From: an uncultured Saprospiraceae bacterium
GTDB taxonomy: Bacteria; Bacteroidota; Bacteroidia; Chitinophagales; Saprospiraceae
DNA: 64,000 nt
Reading direction: 5' to 3'
Assembly: GCA_938045585.1 (NCBI GenBank)
Contig: CALIAU010000005.1
Coordinates: forward strand, 62,001 to 126,000
Made by a program: the position numbers and the translations under genes. Shown here piece after piece: positions 27,101-35,977 of the stretch. Numbering within the stretch: position 1 is the first letter of the stretch; every line of letters starts with the position of its first letter. Under the pieces are notes generated by a model. That model was given only the letters and a program-made list of their open reading frames with translations. It had not been told where the DNA came from and did no database searches.

Positions 27101-29029
27101 TTGTCACAAAATAAGGCACATATTGATCAAAAGCTAGTCCAATTAAAGCGCAAACATATAATTGCATTAATTGTAGCTCTTTCTTTATTGCTATATGGGA
27201 ATACACTTACCCATCAATATACCCAAGATGATGCCATTGTTATATATAAAAACAGTTTTGTGCAGCAGGGATTGTCAGGAATCCCAGATATTTTAAGAAC
27301 AGACACCTTTCATGGATTCTTTAATGAAGCAAAAGAAGGACTAGTAACAGGAGGTAGATATAGACCCTTATCCCTCATAATGTTTTCAATAGGATGGGAG
27401 TTATTTGGAGAAAATCCATTGATTGGGCATTTTATGAATATTCTTTTGTACACCTTTCTTTGCATTTGCATTTTTCTGCTTTTGGAATTATTACTTAAAA
27501 ATAATCCACATTCCTACAATCTGCCACTCTTAGCTGGAATTGCAAGCGTCTTATACCTTGCGCACCCTTTACATACGGAAGTAGTAGCAAATATCAAGGG
27601 CAGAGACGAGATTTTAAGTATGTTGGGATCAGTAACAAGTATCTACTTTTTAATTAAAGCCTCAGACCAGAAAAGAAACATATTTTTATTTGTAGCCGCT
27701 CTTTGTTTTTTTCTAGGTCTAATGGCCAAAGAAAATGCAATCACTTTTCTCGCAGTTGCTCCTCTAAGTTTCTACTTTTTTCGTGATAGCACATTACGTA
27801 GTAGTCTAGCCTGGAGCCTACCGCTTTTCGGTTCAGCTGCAATCTTCCTGATAATTAGAACTGCTGTACTAGGTTTTGATATTGGCAGTATAAGTAATGA
27901 ATTAATGAACAATCCTTATCTCAAAATAGAGGATGGAAGATATATCCCATTTAGTGGAAGCGAAAAAGCTGCAAGCATTCTATTTGTACTTGGTAAATAT
28001 CTACAGCTACTTATTGCTCCCATTCAACTAACGCATGACTACTATCCAAGGCAGATAGGTATACTCTCATTAATTGACTGGAAGGTAATCCTAAGTGTCC
28101 TATTTCATCTTGGCCTCTTAGTGATAGCGTTTTTTGGAATCAAAAAGAAATCTATTGTATCCTACGGTATCTTTTTCTACTTCATTACGACTTCCATTGT
28201 TTCTAATATTGTTTTCCCCATAGGCACAAACATGAGCGAACGATTTATGTTTATGCCCTCCCTGGGATTTGTAATATTATTAGCTACACTAATTATACAC
28301 AGTAGCAAATATCTAAGCCCAAAGCTTATCTATCTTTTCCCCATTCTTATCATTACCCTATATAGTGCAAAAACCATTGCTCGTAATCAGGTATGGAAAG
28401 ATGACTATACCCTATTCACAACAGATGTAAAGAACTCGCCCAATAGTGCAAAGGTCTTGAACGCAGCAGGTGGTGCAATACAAAATAAATATTCTTCTTT
28501 ACCAGATAGTCCTGAACGCAATCAGAAACTAAATGAGGCAATTGCTTTCCTTGACCGAGCAACTGCTATTCATCCAAATTATAAAAACGCCTATCTGCTC
28601 AAGGGTAACTGTCAATTTTACTTAGATAAATTTGATGAAGCTATCCAGTCATTTAATCTAGCACTACAAGTAGACCCCAATTATGCAGAGGCAAGAAAAA
28701 ACTTAGCTGTAGCATATCGAGACGGCGGAAAATTTGAGGGGCAACAGAGAAATAACCTTGCAAAAGCAAAAGAATATTTATATAAATCGTTTGGAATGAA
28801 CGCACAAGACCAGGAAACTGTTCGTTTATTAGGAGTAGTACATGGTGTTGCTGGCGAACATTCTAAAGCAGTAGAATATTTTACACGATTGACCCAGCTT
28901 TTACCTAATAATGCTTCAACTTACCTTGCACTAAGCACGGCATATAGAAACGCTGGGAATTCCGAACAAGCTGATTTGGCAACTAAAAAAGCACTGGAAA
29001 TTGATCCAAACGCTTTAAAAAATAACTAA
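27101..29029 (+). CDS. TMTC-like multi-pass membrane protein with TPR C-terminus
   Basis: 642 residues from a TTG. About ten membrane helices fill residues 15-425, with a first loop containing YTQDDAIVIYKN and GRYRPLSLIMFSI, as in DUF1736/TMTC-type and other GT-C-fold glycosyltransferase proteins. From about 440 to the end there are four to five TPR units (AYLLKGNCQFYLDKFDEAIQ, YAEARKNLAVAYRDGGKF). A possible protein O-glycosyltransferase; catalytic activity is not proven by motif. The TTG start is uncertain because it falls in a TATACTTTG promoter-like string. Followed after 3 bases by the GH3 gene. Confidence 0.8.
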   Translation: MSQNKAHIDQKLVQLKRKHIIALIVALSLLLYGNTLTHQYTQDDAIVIYKNSFVQQGLSGIPDILRTDTFHGFFNEAKEGLVTGGRYRPLSLIMFSIGWELFGENPLIGHFMNILLYTFLCICIFLLLELLLKNNPHSYNLPLLAGIASVLYLAHPLHTEVVANIKGRDEILSMLGSVTSIYFLIKASDQKRNIFLFVAALCFFLGLMAKENAITFLAVAPLSFYFFRDSTLRSSLAWSLPLFGSAAIFLIIRTAVLGFDIGSISNELMNNPYLKIEDGRYIPFSGSEKAASILFVLGKYLQLLIAPIQLTHDYYPRQIGILSLIDWKVILSVLFHLGLLVIAFFGIKKKSIVSYGIFFYFITTSIVSNIVFPIGTNMSERFMFMPSLGFVILLATLIIHSSKYLSPKLIYLFPILIITLYSAKTIARNQVWKDDYTLFTTDVKNSPNSAKVLNAAGGAIQNKYSSLPDSPERNQKLNEAIAFLDRATAIHPNYKNAYLLKGNCQFYLDKFDEAIQSFNLALQVDPNYAEARKNLAVAYRDGGKFEGQQRNNLAKAKEYLYKSFGMNAQDQETVRLLGVVHGVAGEHSKAVEYFTRLTQLLPNNASTYLALSTAYRNAGNSEQADLATKKALEIDPNALKNN

Positions 29030-29032
29030 TAC

Positions 29033-31930
29033 ATGAGAATTCTGTTTTTAACTCTATTCGTTCTGATCTTTAGCTCCTTTTCTGGTATCGACACACCTAA
29101 GGATAGGTGGATAAATGATACCTATGCAAACATGTCTGAAGACGAACGTATAGGCCAGTTATTTATGATTCGTGCACATTCTAATAAAACAGCCGAACAT
29201 GTAAGAGCTGTTAAGAATCAAATCAAAAAATATCATGTGGGTAGTCTTTGCTTCTTTCAAGGTACTCCTGAAAAACAGGTTAAGCTTACTAATGAATATC
29301 AAAAGCTAAGTAAGACACCCCTCATGATTGCTATGGATGCAGAATGGGGACTCGGGATGCGATTAAAAGAAAGCTTTAGTTTTCCTAGGCAACTTACCCT
29401 GGGTGCTATCCAAGATGATCAATTGATAGAAAACATGGGTGAAGAAATAGGAAAACATCTACGTGCAGTGGGTGCACATATCAATTTTGCTCCTGTTGCT
29501 GATGTCAACAACAATCCAGAAAATCCAGTAATTAACAATCGATCATTTGGTGAGGATAAATATAATGTTGCTGCAAAAAGTATTGCTTACATGAAGGGAT
29601 TACAAAAAGCAAATGTTCTTGCTTGTGCAAAACACTTCCCTGGTCATGGAGATACGGATACAGATTCACATTATGACCTTCCTACAATAAATCATACGCG
29701 AGAACGACTAGATGAATTAGAGCTGTATCCTTTCAAGGCCTTATCCGACAATGGCATTGGTTCCATGATGATTGCACACTTACATGTACCTGCTTTTGAT
29801 TCTAGAGCGAAGCGACCTTCTACCCTATCAAGTAAAACGATAAAGGGGGTTTTACAGCAATATATAGGTTATGGTGGATTGATTTTTACGGATGCTTTAG
29901 AAATGCAAGGCGTTGCTAAAAATTTCAAACCGGGTGTCATGGAAGTAGAAGCACTGCTAGCAGGAAATGATGTTCTCGTTCTCCCTATTGATATAGATCT
30001 TGCATTTAACTCTGTAAAGAAAGCGCTTGCGGATGGCATACTCCTTTGGAGTGACATTGAAGCAAAGGTGAAAAAGATCTTAGCAAAAAAATATGACCTA
30101 GGACTCCATGTAAAACCAGGACCAATTGCTACTTCAGGAGTAAACGAGAAAGTGAATAATCCAGAGGCAACTGTAATAAAATCAAAGTTAATTGAAAAAG
30201 CTATCACACTCGTAAGGAATGATGAATCTATCTTACCTATCCGCTCCATGCAGAAGAAATTCGCCTCTTTGAGCATCGGCAGTAAGAGTCCTACTGTTTT
30301 TCAAGAATACCTTAGTCGATACACTAATGTCAAAGCACACTACCTAGAAAAGGGTGCTAGCAAAGGAAAGATGAATGCTACAGTCAATGAGCTTTCTAAG
30401 TATGATCATGTGTTTATCTCACTTCATGATATGAGTAAGTATGCTTCCAAAGACTTCGGATTAGCGCAGGAGCAATTGGATGTTATATATGAACTGAACA
30501 CGCAAAATAAAGTCACTCTTGTTGTCTTTGGCAGCCCATATGCACTAAAATATTTTAGCACTATTCCATCCATAGTGGTAGCCTATGAGGAAGATCCTTT
30601 GTTTCAACAAATTACTGCTGAAGCAATTTTTGGTGCGCACTCAATGATGGGAAAACTCCCAGTGACTGCACATGCTTCTTTTCCGGTAAACTTAAGTATT
30701 CAAACACCCAATTTATTACGTTTGGCCTATTCTATTCCTGAAGCGGTAGGTATGTCTTCTGATAGTCTCCTAGCGATTGATTCCATAGTAAATGTCATGC
30801 TAAAAACGAAGGCAACACCAGGCTGTCAAATACTTGTTGCAAAAGATGGTAAAATCGTATTCAATAAGGCCTATGGACACCATACAACCAAGAAAAAAAG
30901 AAAGGTAGAGCTGGATGACATTTATGATATGGCCTCTGTTACTAAAATAATGGCAAGCACCATTTCACTCATGAAACTCCAAGATGAGGGTAAATTTCAT
31001 CCTTCAAATCGAATTATGGATTATTTAAACATGCATGATACGATCAACAAAAGGCCTTTGATAATGGAGGATGTCCTTGCCCACCATGCTAAACTCGCTG
31101 CTTGGGTTCCTTTTTATATTTCCACTATGTCGACTGGGAAACGCCCAAAGGTGTTGTCAAAATACTATTCCAAAATTCCAGATGAAAAGCATGGCCTGAA
31201 AGTAACGGATAATTTATTCTTGCGTAATGATTATCGGGATAGTATCTACCATAGAATTATGGCAACCGAACTTAAGCCAACTAAAAAATATAAGTATAGC
31301 GATCTTGCTTTTTATATCTCACATCTTATCATAAACAAACTCACAGATGAATGGCTTGAAGATTACGTACAACAAACCTTTTATAGACCACTCGGTTTGA
31401 CTAGAACTCTATTCAGGCCTAAAGATGTGTATAGCCTAGATGACATAGTACCCACAGAAGAAGATAATTATTTTAGAAATCAAACCGTTCATGGGCATGT
31501 GCATGATATGGGAGCTGCTATGCTAGGGGGTGTATCTGGACATGCAGGACTGTTTTCCACATCATACGAAATGGCTGTACTTGGGCAAATGCTACTGAAT
31601 GGTGGATACTATGGTGGCACGCAATACCTCACGCCACAGGTTGTGAAGCAGTATACAACTAGATATAAAGACTCAACACGTCGTGGGCTAGGTTTTGATA
31701 TGAAGGAGTTGAATACAAAGAAAAAGATGAATATGTCAGAAGATGCTACTCCAAGCACCTTTGGACATTTAGGGTTTACGGGCACTGCAGTTTGGATGGA
31801 TCCTGAGAATAACATGACTTTAGTTATCCTTGCTAATAGAACATATCCTTCTATGCACAATAATAAGTACGGGAAGAAAAACTATAGACCTAAAATTCAT
31901 AGTGTCCTTTACAAGGCGCTGATGAACTAA
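29033..31930 (+). CDS. GH3 glycosidase fused to a class C beta-lactamase-like (serine hydrolase) domain
   Basis: 965 residues. Signal peptide about 1-16; GH3 domain about 25-350 with the NagZ-type motif KHFPGHGD at 200-207 and the nucleophile Asp287 in IFTDALEMQG; a GH3 C-terminal-like domain to about 570; then a beta-lactamase/penicillin-binding fold with Ser635-x-x-Lys638 (ASVTK) and a KYKYSDLAF segment where YxN is Tyr-Ser-Asp. GH3 enzymes with this motif remove N-acetylglucosamine, so the pair of domains may trim peptidoglycan or related sugars and peptides outside the cytosol. The fusion occurs elsewhere in Bacteroidota; substrates are not known from sequence. It is 3 bases from the preceding gene. 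Confidence 0.92.
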   Translation: MRILFLTLFVLIFSSFSGIDTPKDRWINDTYANMSEDERIGQLFMIRAHSNKTAEHVRAVKNQIKKYHVGSLCFFQGTPEKQVKLTNEYQKLSKTPLMIAMDAEWGLGMRLKESFSFPRQLTLGAIQDDQLIENMGEEIGKHLRAVGAHINFAPVADVNNNPENPVINNRSFGEDKYNVAAKSIAYMKGLQKANVLACAKHFPGHGDTDTDSHYDLPTINHTRERLDELELYPFKALSDNGIGSMMIAHLHVPAFDSRAKRPSTLSSKTIKGVLQQYIGYGGLIFTDALEMQGVAKNFKPGVMEVEALLAGNDVLVLPIDIDLAFNSVKKALADGILLWSDIEAKVKKILAKKYDLGLHVKPGPIATSGVNEKVNNPEATVIKSKLIEKAITLVRNDESILPIRSMQKKFASLSIGSKSPTVFQEYLSRYTNVKAHYLEKGASKGKMNATVNELSKYDHVFISLHDMSKYASKDFGLAQEQLDVIYELNTQNKVTLVVFGSPYALKYFSTIPSIVVAYEEDPLFQQITAEAIFGAHSMMGKLPVTAHASFPVNLSIQTPNLLRLAYSIPEAVGMSSDSLLAIDSIVNVMLKTKATPGCQILVAKDGKIVFNKAYGHHTTKKKRKVELDDIYDMASVTKIMASTISLMKLQDEGKFHPSNRIMDYLNMHDTINKRPLIMEDVLAHHAKLAAWVPFYISTMSTGKRPKVLSKYYSKIPDEKHGLKVTDNLFLRNDYRDSIYHRIMATELKPTKKYKYSDLAFYISHLIINKLTDEWLEDYVQQTFYRPLGLTRTLFRPKDVYSLDDIVPTEEDNYFRNQTVHGHVHDMGAAMLGGVSGHAGLFSTSYEMAVLGQMLLNGGYYGGTQYLTPQVVKQYTTRYKDSTRRGLGFDMKELNTKKKMNMSEDATPSTFGHLGFTGTAVWMDPENNMTLVILANRTYPSMHNNKYGKKNYRPKIHSVLYKALMN

Positions 31931-31949
31931 TACTGTATCTTAGTCCCCT

Positions 31950-33176
31950 ATGTTACTCTCACTAAGGATTGCCAAACGCTATCTCTTTGGAAAAAAAACC
32001 ACCAATGCAATAAATATCATCACTGGTATTTCTGTGTTTGGTATCACCCTTGGAACAGCAGCACTCATCCTCATCTTATCTGTTTTTAACGGCTTCGAAT
32101 CTCTTTTATCCGGAATTTTTGACGCATTCAATCCAGACCTCAAAGTAGAACCGATTACAGGCAAACACTTTCAGATATCTGATGAAGACTTAGCAGAAAT
32201 TAAATCCATAGATGGAGTCTTGCACGTATCGCGTACAGTTGAAGAAATTGCTTTGTTCGAATATAATAAGGTGCAAGAAATAGGGGTAATTAAAGGTGTA
32301 GACGAAGAATTTTTGCACGTTACTCGCATTGATACAACCCTGACACCAAATACAGGAAAATACCTCTTACGAAAAGGGAATATCTTCTATGGTATTTTTA
32401 GCTTCGATCTTGCCAGTCGACTGACACTAAATACCCATGACAAAATCAATGAGGTAAAAGTGTATATGCCCCTGAGTAAGAGTATACTTCCAGGTTCACG
32501 AGAGTGGAAAATAAAAAACATTTATCCCGGTGCTGTGTATATGCTTAAAAACAGTGATGGATACCAATATGTGCTCGCTTCGTATGAATTAGTTAATAAT
32601 TTATTGCAGTCAAAAAACACAAATTCATTTTTAGAATTCAAATTATCTGATACCGCAGATGAGGCCTTTGTCCGGAATGGAATTCAGCAGGTCTTGGGAA
32701 GTAATTTTAAGATTAAAAATAAATATGAACAAGAAGAGACCTATCTGAAAATTATTAAAATCGAAAAGTGGATAGCATTTTTGATTGTCTCACTCACTAT
32801 GGTATTAATCATTTTTAACCTCATAGGTTCCTTGTGGATGATAGTATTGGACAAAAGAAAAGATTTTTCAATACTCAAAGCGCTGGGCTATCAATCGAAG
32901 GACATTCGAAATATAGTCTTGAGTGAAGGATTCATTATTTGTGTTTTAGGCATCATCTTGGGCATTATACTAGCTCTCATTATTTACCAGATTCAGATCA
33001 ATATGGGGGTCATATCTGTCTCAGATTTCTTTATGATGGATGCCTATCCCGTTAAGCTAAAAATCAATGATTTTATACTAGTAGCATGTACTGTACTGCT
33101 CATTGGCCTATTAGCATCAACGATTCCGGCCAAAAGAGCCTCAAAAATCACCGCATATGTACGTGATGAACAGTAG
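31950..33176 (+). CDS. LolC/E-like ABC transporter permease
   Basis: 408 residues with the MacB/FtsX architecture: an N-terminal membrane helix (about 22-45), a large periplasmic domain (about 50-265) and three C-terminal helices (about 270-292, 318-342, 370-395). The end of the domain carries VLDKRKDFSILKALGYQSKDIRNI and IPAKRAS, typical of LolC/LolE. The likely role is lipoprotein release from the inner membrane. No ATPase (LolD) gene is in the window, so its partner is encoded elsewhere. Confidence 0.88.
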   Translation: MLLSLRIAKRYLFGKKTTNAINIITGISVFGITLGTAALILILSVFNGFESLLSGIFDAFNPDLKVEPITGKHFQISDEDLAEIKSIDGVLHVSRTVEEIALFEYNKVQEIGVIKGVDEEFLHVTRIDTTLTPNTGKYLLRKGNIFYGIFSFDLASRLTLNTHDKINEVKVYMPLSKSILPGSREWKIKNIYPGAVYMLKNSDGYQYVLASYELVNNLLQSKNTNSFLEFKLSDTADEAFVRNGIQQVLGSNFKIKNKYEQEETYLKIIKIEKWIAFLIVSLTMVLIIFNLIGSLWMIVLDKRKDFSILKALGYQSKDIRNIVLSEGFIICVLGIILGIILALIIYQIQINMGVISVSDFFMMDAYPVKLKINDFILVACTVLLIGLLASTIPAKRASKITAYVRDEQ

Positions 33177-33215
33177 ATTATACTGTTGTTCCTTCCCTAT
33201 TTATACATACTAGAG

Positions 33216-33223
33216 TATATTTG
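33216..33223 (+). promoter_or_regulatory. TAnnTTTG -7 promoter element
   Basis: TATATTTG matches the -7 consensus exactly and lies 24 bases before the ATG at 33247. It may drive the small gene at 33247 and the cyclophilin genes that follow. Confidence 0.5.
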
Positions 33224-33246
33224 CAGCATTAAAACCCACGTGCACG

Positions 33247-33609
33247 ATGGAAGAATGGGAATTAGATTTTGAATGGTTGCAAGTTAGGCATCTGATTAAA
33301 GATAAATTTAATCAAGCAGCCTTACCTGACCTCAAAGCTGTTCTTTTCTTAATTGGAATACAAGAATTGGGTAGAATACAAGCAAGTTTTTCAAAAGAAG
33401 AAAAACAAGATTTAATGCATATTGCTGTTTGTGCTCTTTTAGAAGGTGATGGATATTATAAGTATAGAGGTAGGGACGAGGATGGTTGGCCCCATTATCA
33501 GGTAATCGAAGCATTTCAAATAAAAGGATCAGATGCACAAGAACGCATTCTAAAACAAAAAGTAATTCAATATTTTCAACACCATACTCTAACAACAGAA
33601 GAAGAATAA
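33247..33609 (+). CDS. Conserved-looking small protein, unknown function
   Basis: 120 residues, no membrane segment and no metal motif. A mainly helical acidic protein (WLQVRHLIKDKFNQAALPDL, LLFLIGIQELGRIQ-like helix, then LMHIAVCALLEGDGYYKYRG and a Trp-Pro-His-Tyr turn). It has the look of a widespread Bacteroidota hypothetical protein, but I cannot name a family. It is the first gene of a compact run with the two cyclophilins and the ROK kinase (5-base gap to the next gene), with a good promoter element before it. Confidence 0.75.
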   Translation: MEEWELDFEWLQVRHLIKDKFNQAALPDLKAVLFLIGIQELGRIQASFSKEEKQDLMHIAVCALLEGDGYYKYRGRDEDGWPHYQVIEAFQIKGSDAQERILKQKVIQYFQHHTLTTEEE

Positions 33610-33614
33610 TATTT

Positions 33615-34262
33615 ATGAAAAATTACGCGTTTCTCATTTTAATTTGTTTCTCCGTTCTTATAGCCTGCAACAATGGAGATAATAAAACATATGCCATGAT
33701 CGAAACTGATTTTGGAAATATGAAAGTGGAGCTCTACAATTCTACACCCATTCATAAAGAAAATTTTATCAAACTTGCAAATGAAGGGTTTTACGATGAT
33801 CTTTTGTTTCATAGAGTCATAAAAGGCTTTATGGTGCAGGGCGGTGATCCTGAATCAAGAGGTGCTGAGCCGAATAAAAGATTAGGATCTGGTGGACCAG
33901 GGTACACCTTAGAAGCGGAAATAGGGGCACCCCATTTTAAAGGCGTATTAGCGGCTGCTAGAACGGGAGGTGCCTCCAATCCTGAAAAGCGATCATCAGG
34001 TTCTCAGTTTTACATTGTACAGGGTGAAAAACAAACTGACTCAGCAATTCAGAATTTTGAACGCCAAAAAGGCATTACTTATAATCAAACCCACAAGGAC
34101 AAATACAAAAATTTAGGAGGTACACCCTTTTTAGATATGGATTATACAGCGTTTGGTGAGGTGGTAGAAGGACTTGATGTAATTGATAAAATTGCAAATG
34201 TAGCTACAGCGCCTGGTGATAGACCTGTAGAAGATGTGAAAATGAAAATTAGAATGCTATAA
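33615..34262 (+). CDS. Cyclophilin-type peptidylprolyl isomerase, lipoprotein
   Basis: 215 residues from the ATG at 33615, which gives a lipoprotein signal ending LIACNN (Cys19 region). Cyclophilin domain from about 28: HRVIKGFMVQGGDPESRG with the catalytic Arg, GSGGPGYTLEAEI, AAARTGGASNPEKRSSGSQF and the final GEVVEGLDVIDKIA. It probably folds periplasmic or surface proteins by proline isomerisation. Its stop overlaps the next ATG by one base. Confidence 0.93.
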   Translation: MKNYAFLILICFSVLIACNNGDNKTYAMIETDFGNMKVELYNSTPIHKENFIKLANEGFYDDLLFHRVIKGFMVQGGDPESRGAEPNKRLGSGGPGYTLEAEIGAPHFKGVLAAARTGGASNPEKRSSGSQFYIVQGEKQTDSAIQNFERQKGITYNQTHKDKYKNLGGTPFLDMDYTAFGEVVEGLDVIDKIANVATAPGDRPVEDVKMKIRML

Positions 34263-35149
34263 TGAGAATAACAACACTATTTGTTTTAACAATTGTATTC
34301 TTTTCTTCTTGTGCTAAACCTATTGCAAAATTTGCAATCATAGAAAAAGAGGACAAAGTACCTGCAAACGTAAGTTTTGAAAATCAATCAGAAAAAGCGG
34401 AGAGTTATTCCTGGGATTTTGGTGATGGCAACTCTTCTAGCGAAGCATCTCCTGTGCACAGATACTACCTTTCAGGTAAATATAATGTAACATTGAAAGC
34501 AAAAAAGGGAGGAAAGGAATCAAAGCTTACTAAAGAAATATACTTTGATGCGCCTGAGATATGCCTCGTGGAAATGAAGACCACTTTAGGAACAATGTTG
34601 ATTCAGCTATATGATGAAACCCCCAAGCATAGGGATAATTTCATTAAACTAGCTGAACAAGGATTTTATAACAACCTCTTGTTTCATAGGGTAATTGAAG
34701 GCTTCATGATTCAGGGAGGTGATCCAAATTCGAAAAATGCAAAACCGGGTGCAAACCTTGGTTCTGGTGGACCTGGCTACACTATAGAGGCAGAATTTAA
34801 TCCTGACCTTGTCCATGTAGCTGGAGCATTAGCCGCAGCAAGACAGGGAGATAATGTAAATCCAGAAAAACGATCTTCTGGATCTCAATTTTATATTGTA
34901 CACGGAAAGCCTGTAAAGGAAGATAGATTAAAAGCTATTGGCGAACGAGCTGGACTTAACTACAGTCCAGATGTAATCAAAGAATATCTTGCAAAAGGAG
35001 GTACACCTTTCTTAGATAATGGCTATACAGTATTTGGGAAGGTAGTCGATGGATTGGATGTAATTGATAAGGTAGCTAAGGTGCGGAAAGATGGAAGAGA
35101 TAGACCAAATAAGGATGTTAAAATTATATCGGTAAAAGTTATAAAATAG
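34262..35149 (+). CDS. Cyclophilin-type peptidylprolyl isomerase with PKD domain, lipoprotein
   Basis: 295 residues. Lipoprotein signal (FFSSCAKP), then a PKD domain (about 25-100) with the hallmark YSWDFGDGNSS, then a cyclophilin domain (about 103-290): HRVIEGFMIQGGDPNSK, GSGGPGYTIEAEF, NPEKRSSGSQFYIVHG. It is clearly a paralogue of the preceding gene with an added surface-type Ig-like domain. It overlaps both neighbours by one base (34262 and 35149). It probably acts in the periplasm or on the cell surface. Confidence 0.93.
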   Translation: MRITTLFVLTIVFFSSCAKPIAKFAIIEKEDKVPANVSFENQSEKAESYSWDFGDGNSSSEASPVHRYYLSGKYNVTLKAKKGGKESKLTKEIYFDAPEICLVEMKTTLGTMLIQLYDETPKHRDNFIKLAEQGFYNNLLFHRVIEGFMIQGGDPNSKNAKPGANLGSGGPGYTIEAEFNPDLVHVAGALAAARQGDNVNPEKRSSGSQFYIVHGKPVKEDRLKAIGERAGLNYSPDVIKEYLAKGGTPFLDNGYTVFGKVVDGLDVIDKVAKVRKDGRDRPNKDVKIISVKVIK

Positions 35150-35898
35150 TGGATAATACTATACTTGGAATTGATGTAGGTGGGACGAACACTAAGGGCG
35201 CTATAGTAGATCTCACTACTGGGACTCGTGTAACTGAAAAAATTAAGATACCCACTCCCGTTGGAGCTACACCTGAGGGTGTGACTCAGGTTGCAAAAGA
35301 AATTTTATCTACACTCGGCTATTCAGGTGATCGCATAGGACTGGGTTTCCCTTCCATTATTAGAAATGGTGTTTGTTGTTCCAATAGCAATATTTCTCAT
35401 AAATGGATTGGAATGAATTTAAATGATCATTTCACCAATGCATTTGGCATTCCCACACATTGTTTAAATGATGCAGATGCAGCAGGAGTAGCAGAATCTC
35501 ATTATGGCAACGCACACAATGTCATGGGTACCGTCATTTTATTAACTATTGGAACAGGTATAGGTTCGGCTCTATTCTATGATGGCAAACTAGTGCCAAA
35601 CACAGAGTTTGGTCGATTACATTTTGAACATGGCATACTTGAACGCTATGCATCTAATAAGGTACGTAAAGATCTTAACTTAAATATGGATGAATGGGCT
35701 AGTAGACTCAATGAGGTTCTTTTATATATAGAATTTATATTCTCTCCTAATCTAATAGTTTTAGGAGGTGGTATCAGCAAACAACTAGAGTCCTACCAAC
35801 ACATACTTAAAACGGATACTAAAATTATCCCTGCAGATTTTAGAAACAATGCTGGTATAGTAGGTGCAGCAAAATTCGCATCTCAATACCGCAAGTAA
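35149..35898 (+). CDS. ROK family sugar kinase (polyphosphate glucokinase-like)
   Basis: 249 residues from a GTG start. Nucleotide-binding loop ILGIDVGGTNTKGAIVDL, the catalytic Asp in LNDADAAGVAE, the second phosphate-binding segment LLTIGTGIGSALFYDGK and the adenosine motif LIVLGGGISKQL. The short length and GFPSII segment resemble polyphosphate/ATP glucokinases of the PpgK group, but the phosphate donor cannot be told. The GTG shares a base with the end of the cyclophilin gene. Plausibly linked to glucose use together with the pgi found further along, though not adjacent. Confidence 0.87.
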   Translation: MDNTILGIDVGGTNTKGAIVDLTTGTRVTEKIKIPTPVGATPEGVTQVAKEILSTLGYSGDRIGLGFPSIIRNGVCCSNSNISHKWIGMNLNDHFTNAFGIPTHCLNDADAAGVAESHYGNAHNVMGTVILLTIGTGIGSALFYDGKLVPNTEFGRLHFEHGILERYASNKVRKDLNLNMDEWASRLNEVLLYIEFIFSPNLIVLGGGISKQLESYQHILKTDTKIIPADFRNNAGIVGAAKFASQYRK

Positions 35899-35925
35899 AA
35901 AAAGAGCAGATAATTTATCTGCCCT
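35896..35925. terminator. Bidirectional terminator between ROK kinase and TPR genes
   Basis: Perfect inverted repeat GCAGATAA-T-TTATCTGC (35906-35922) preceded on its left by an A run (35897-35903), giving a hairpin plus U run for leftward transcripts of the TPR gene. On the right CCTTCTGTCTTT gives a weaker U-rich tail for rightward transcripts. Confidence 0.7.
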
Positions 35926-35977
35926 TCTGTCTTTAAAATTGAGTAATGCCCGTAACAAATACATATTACGCTATTTC

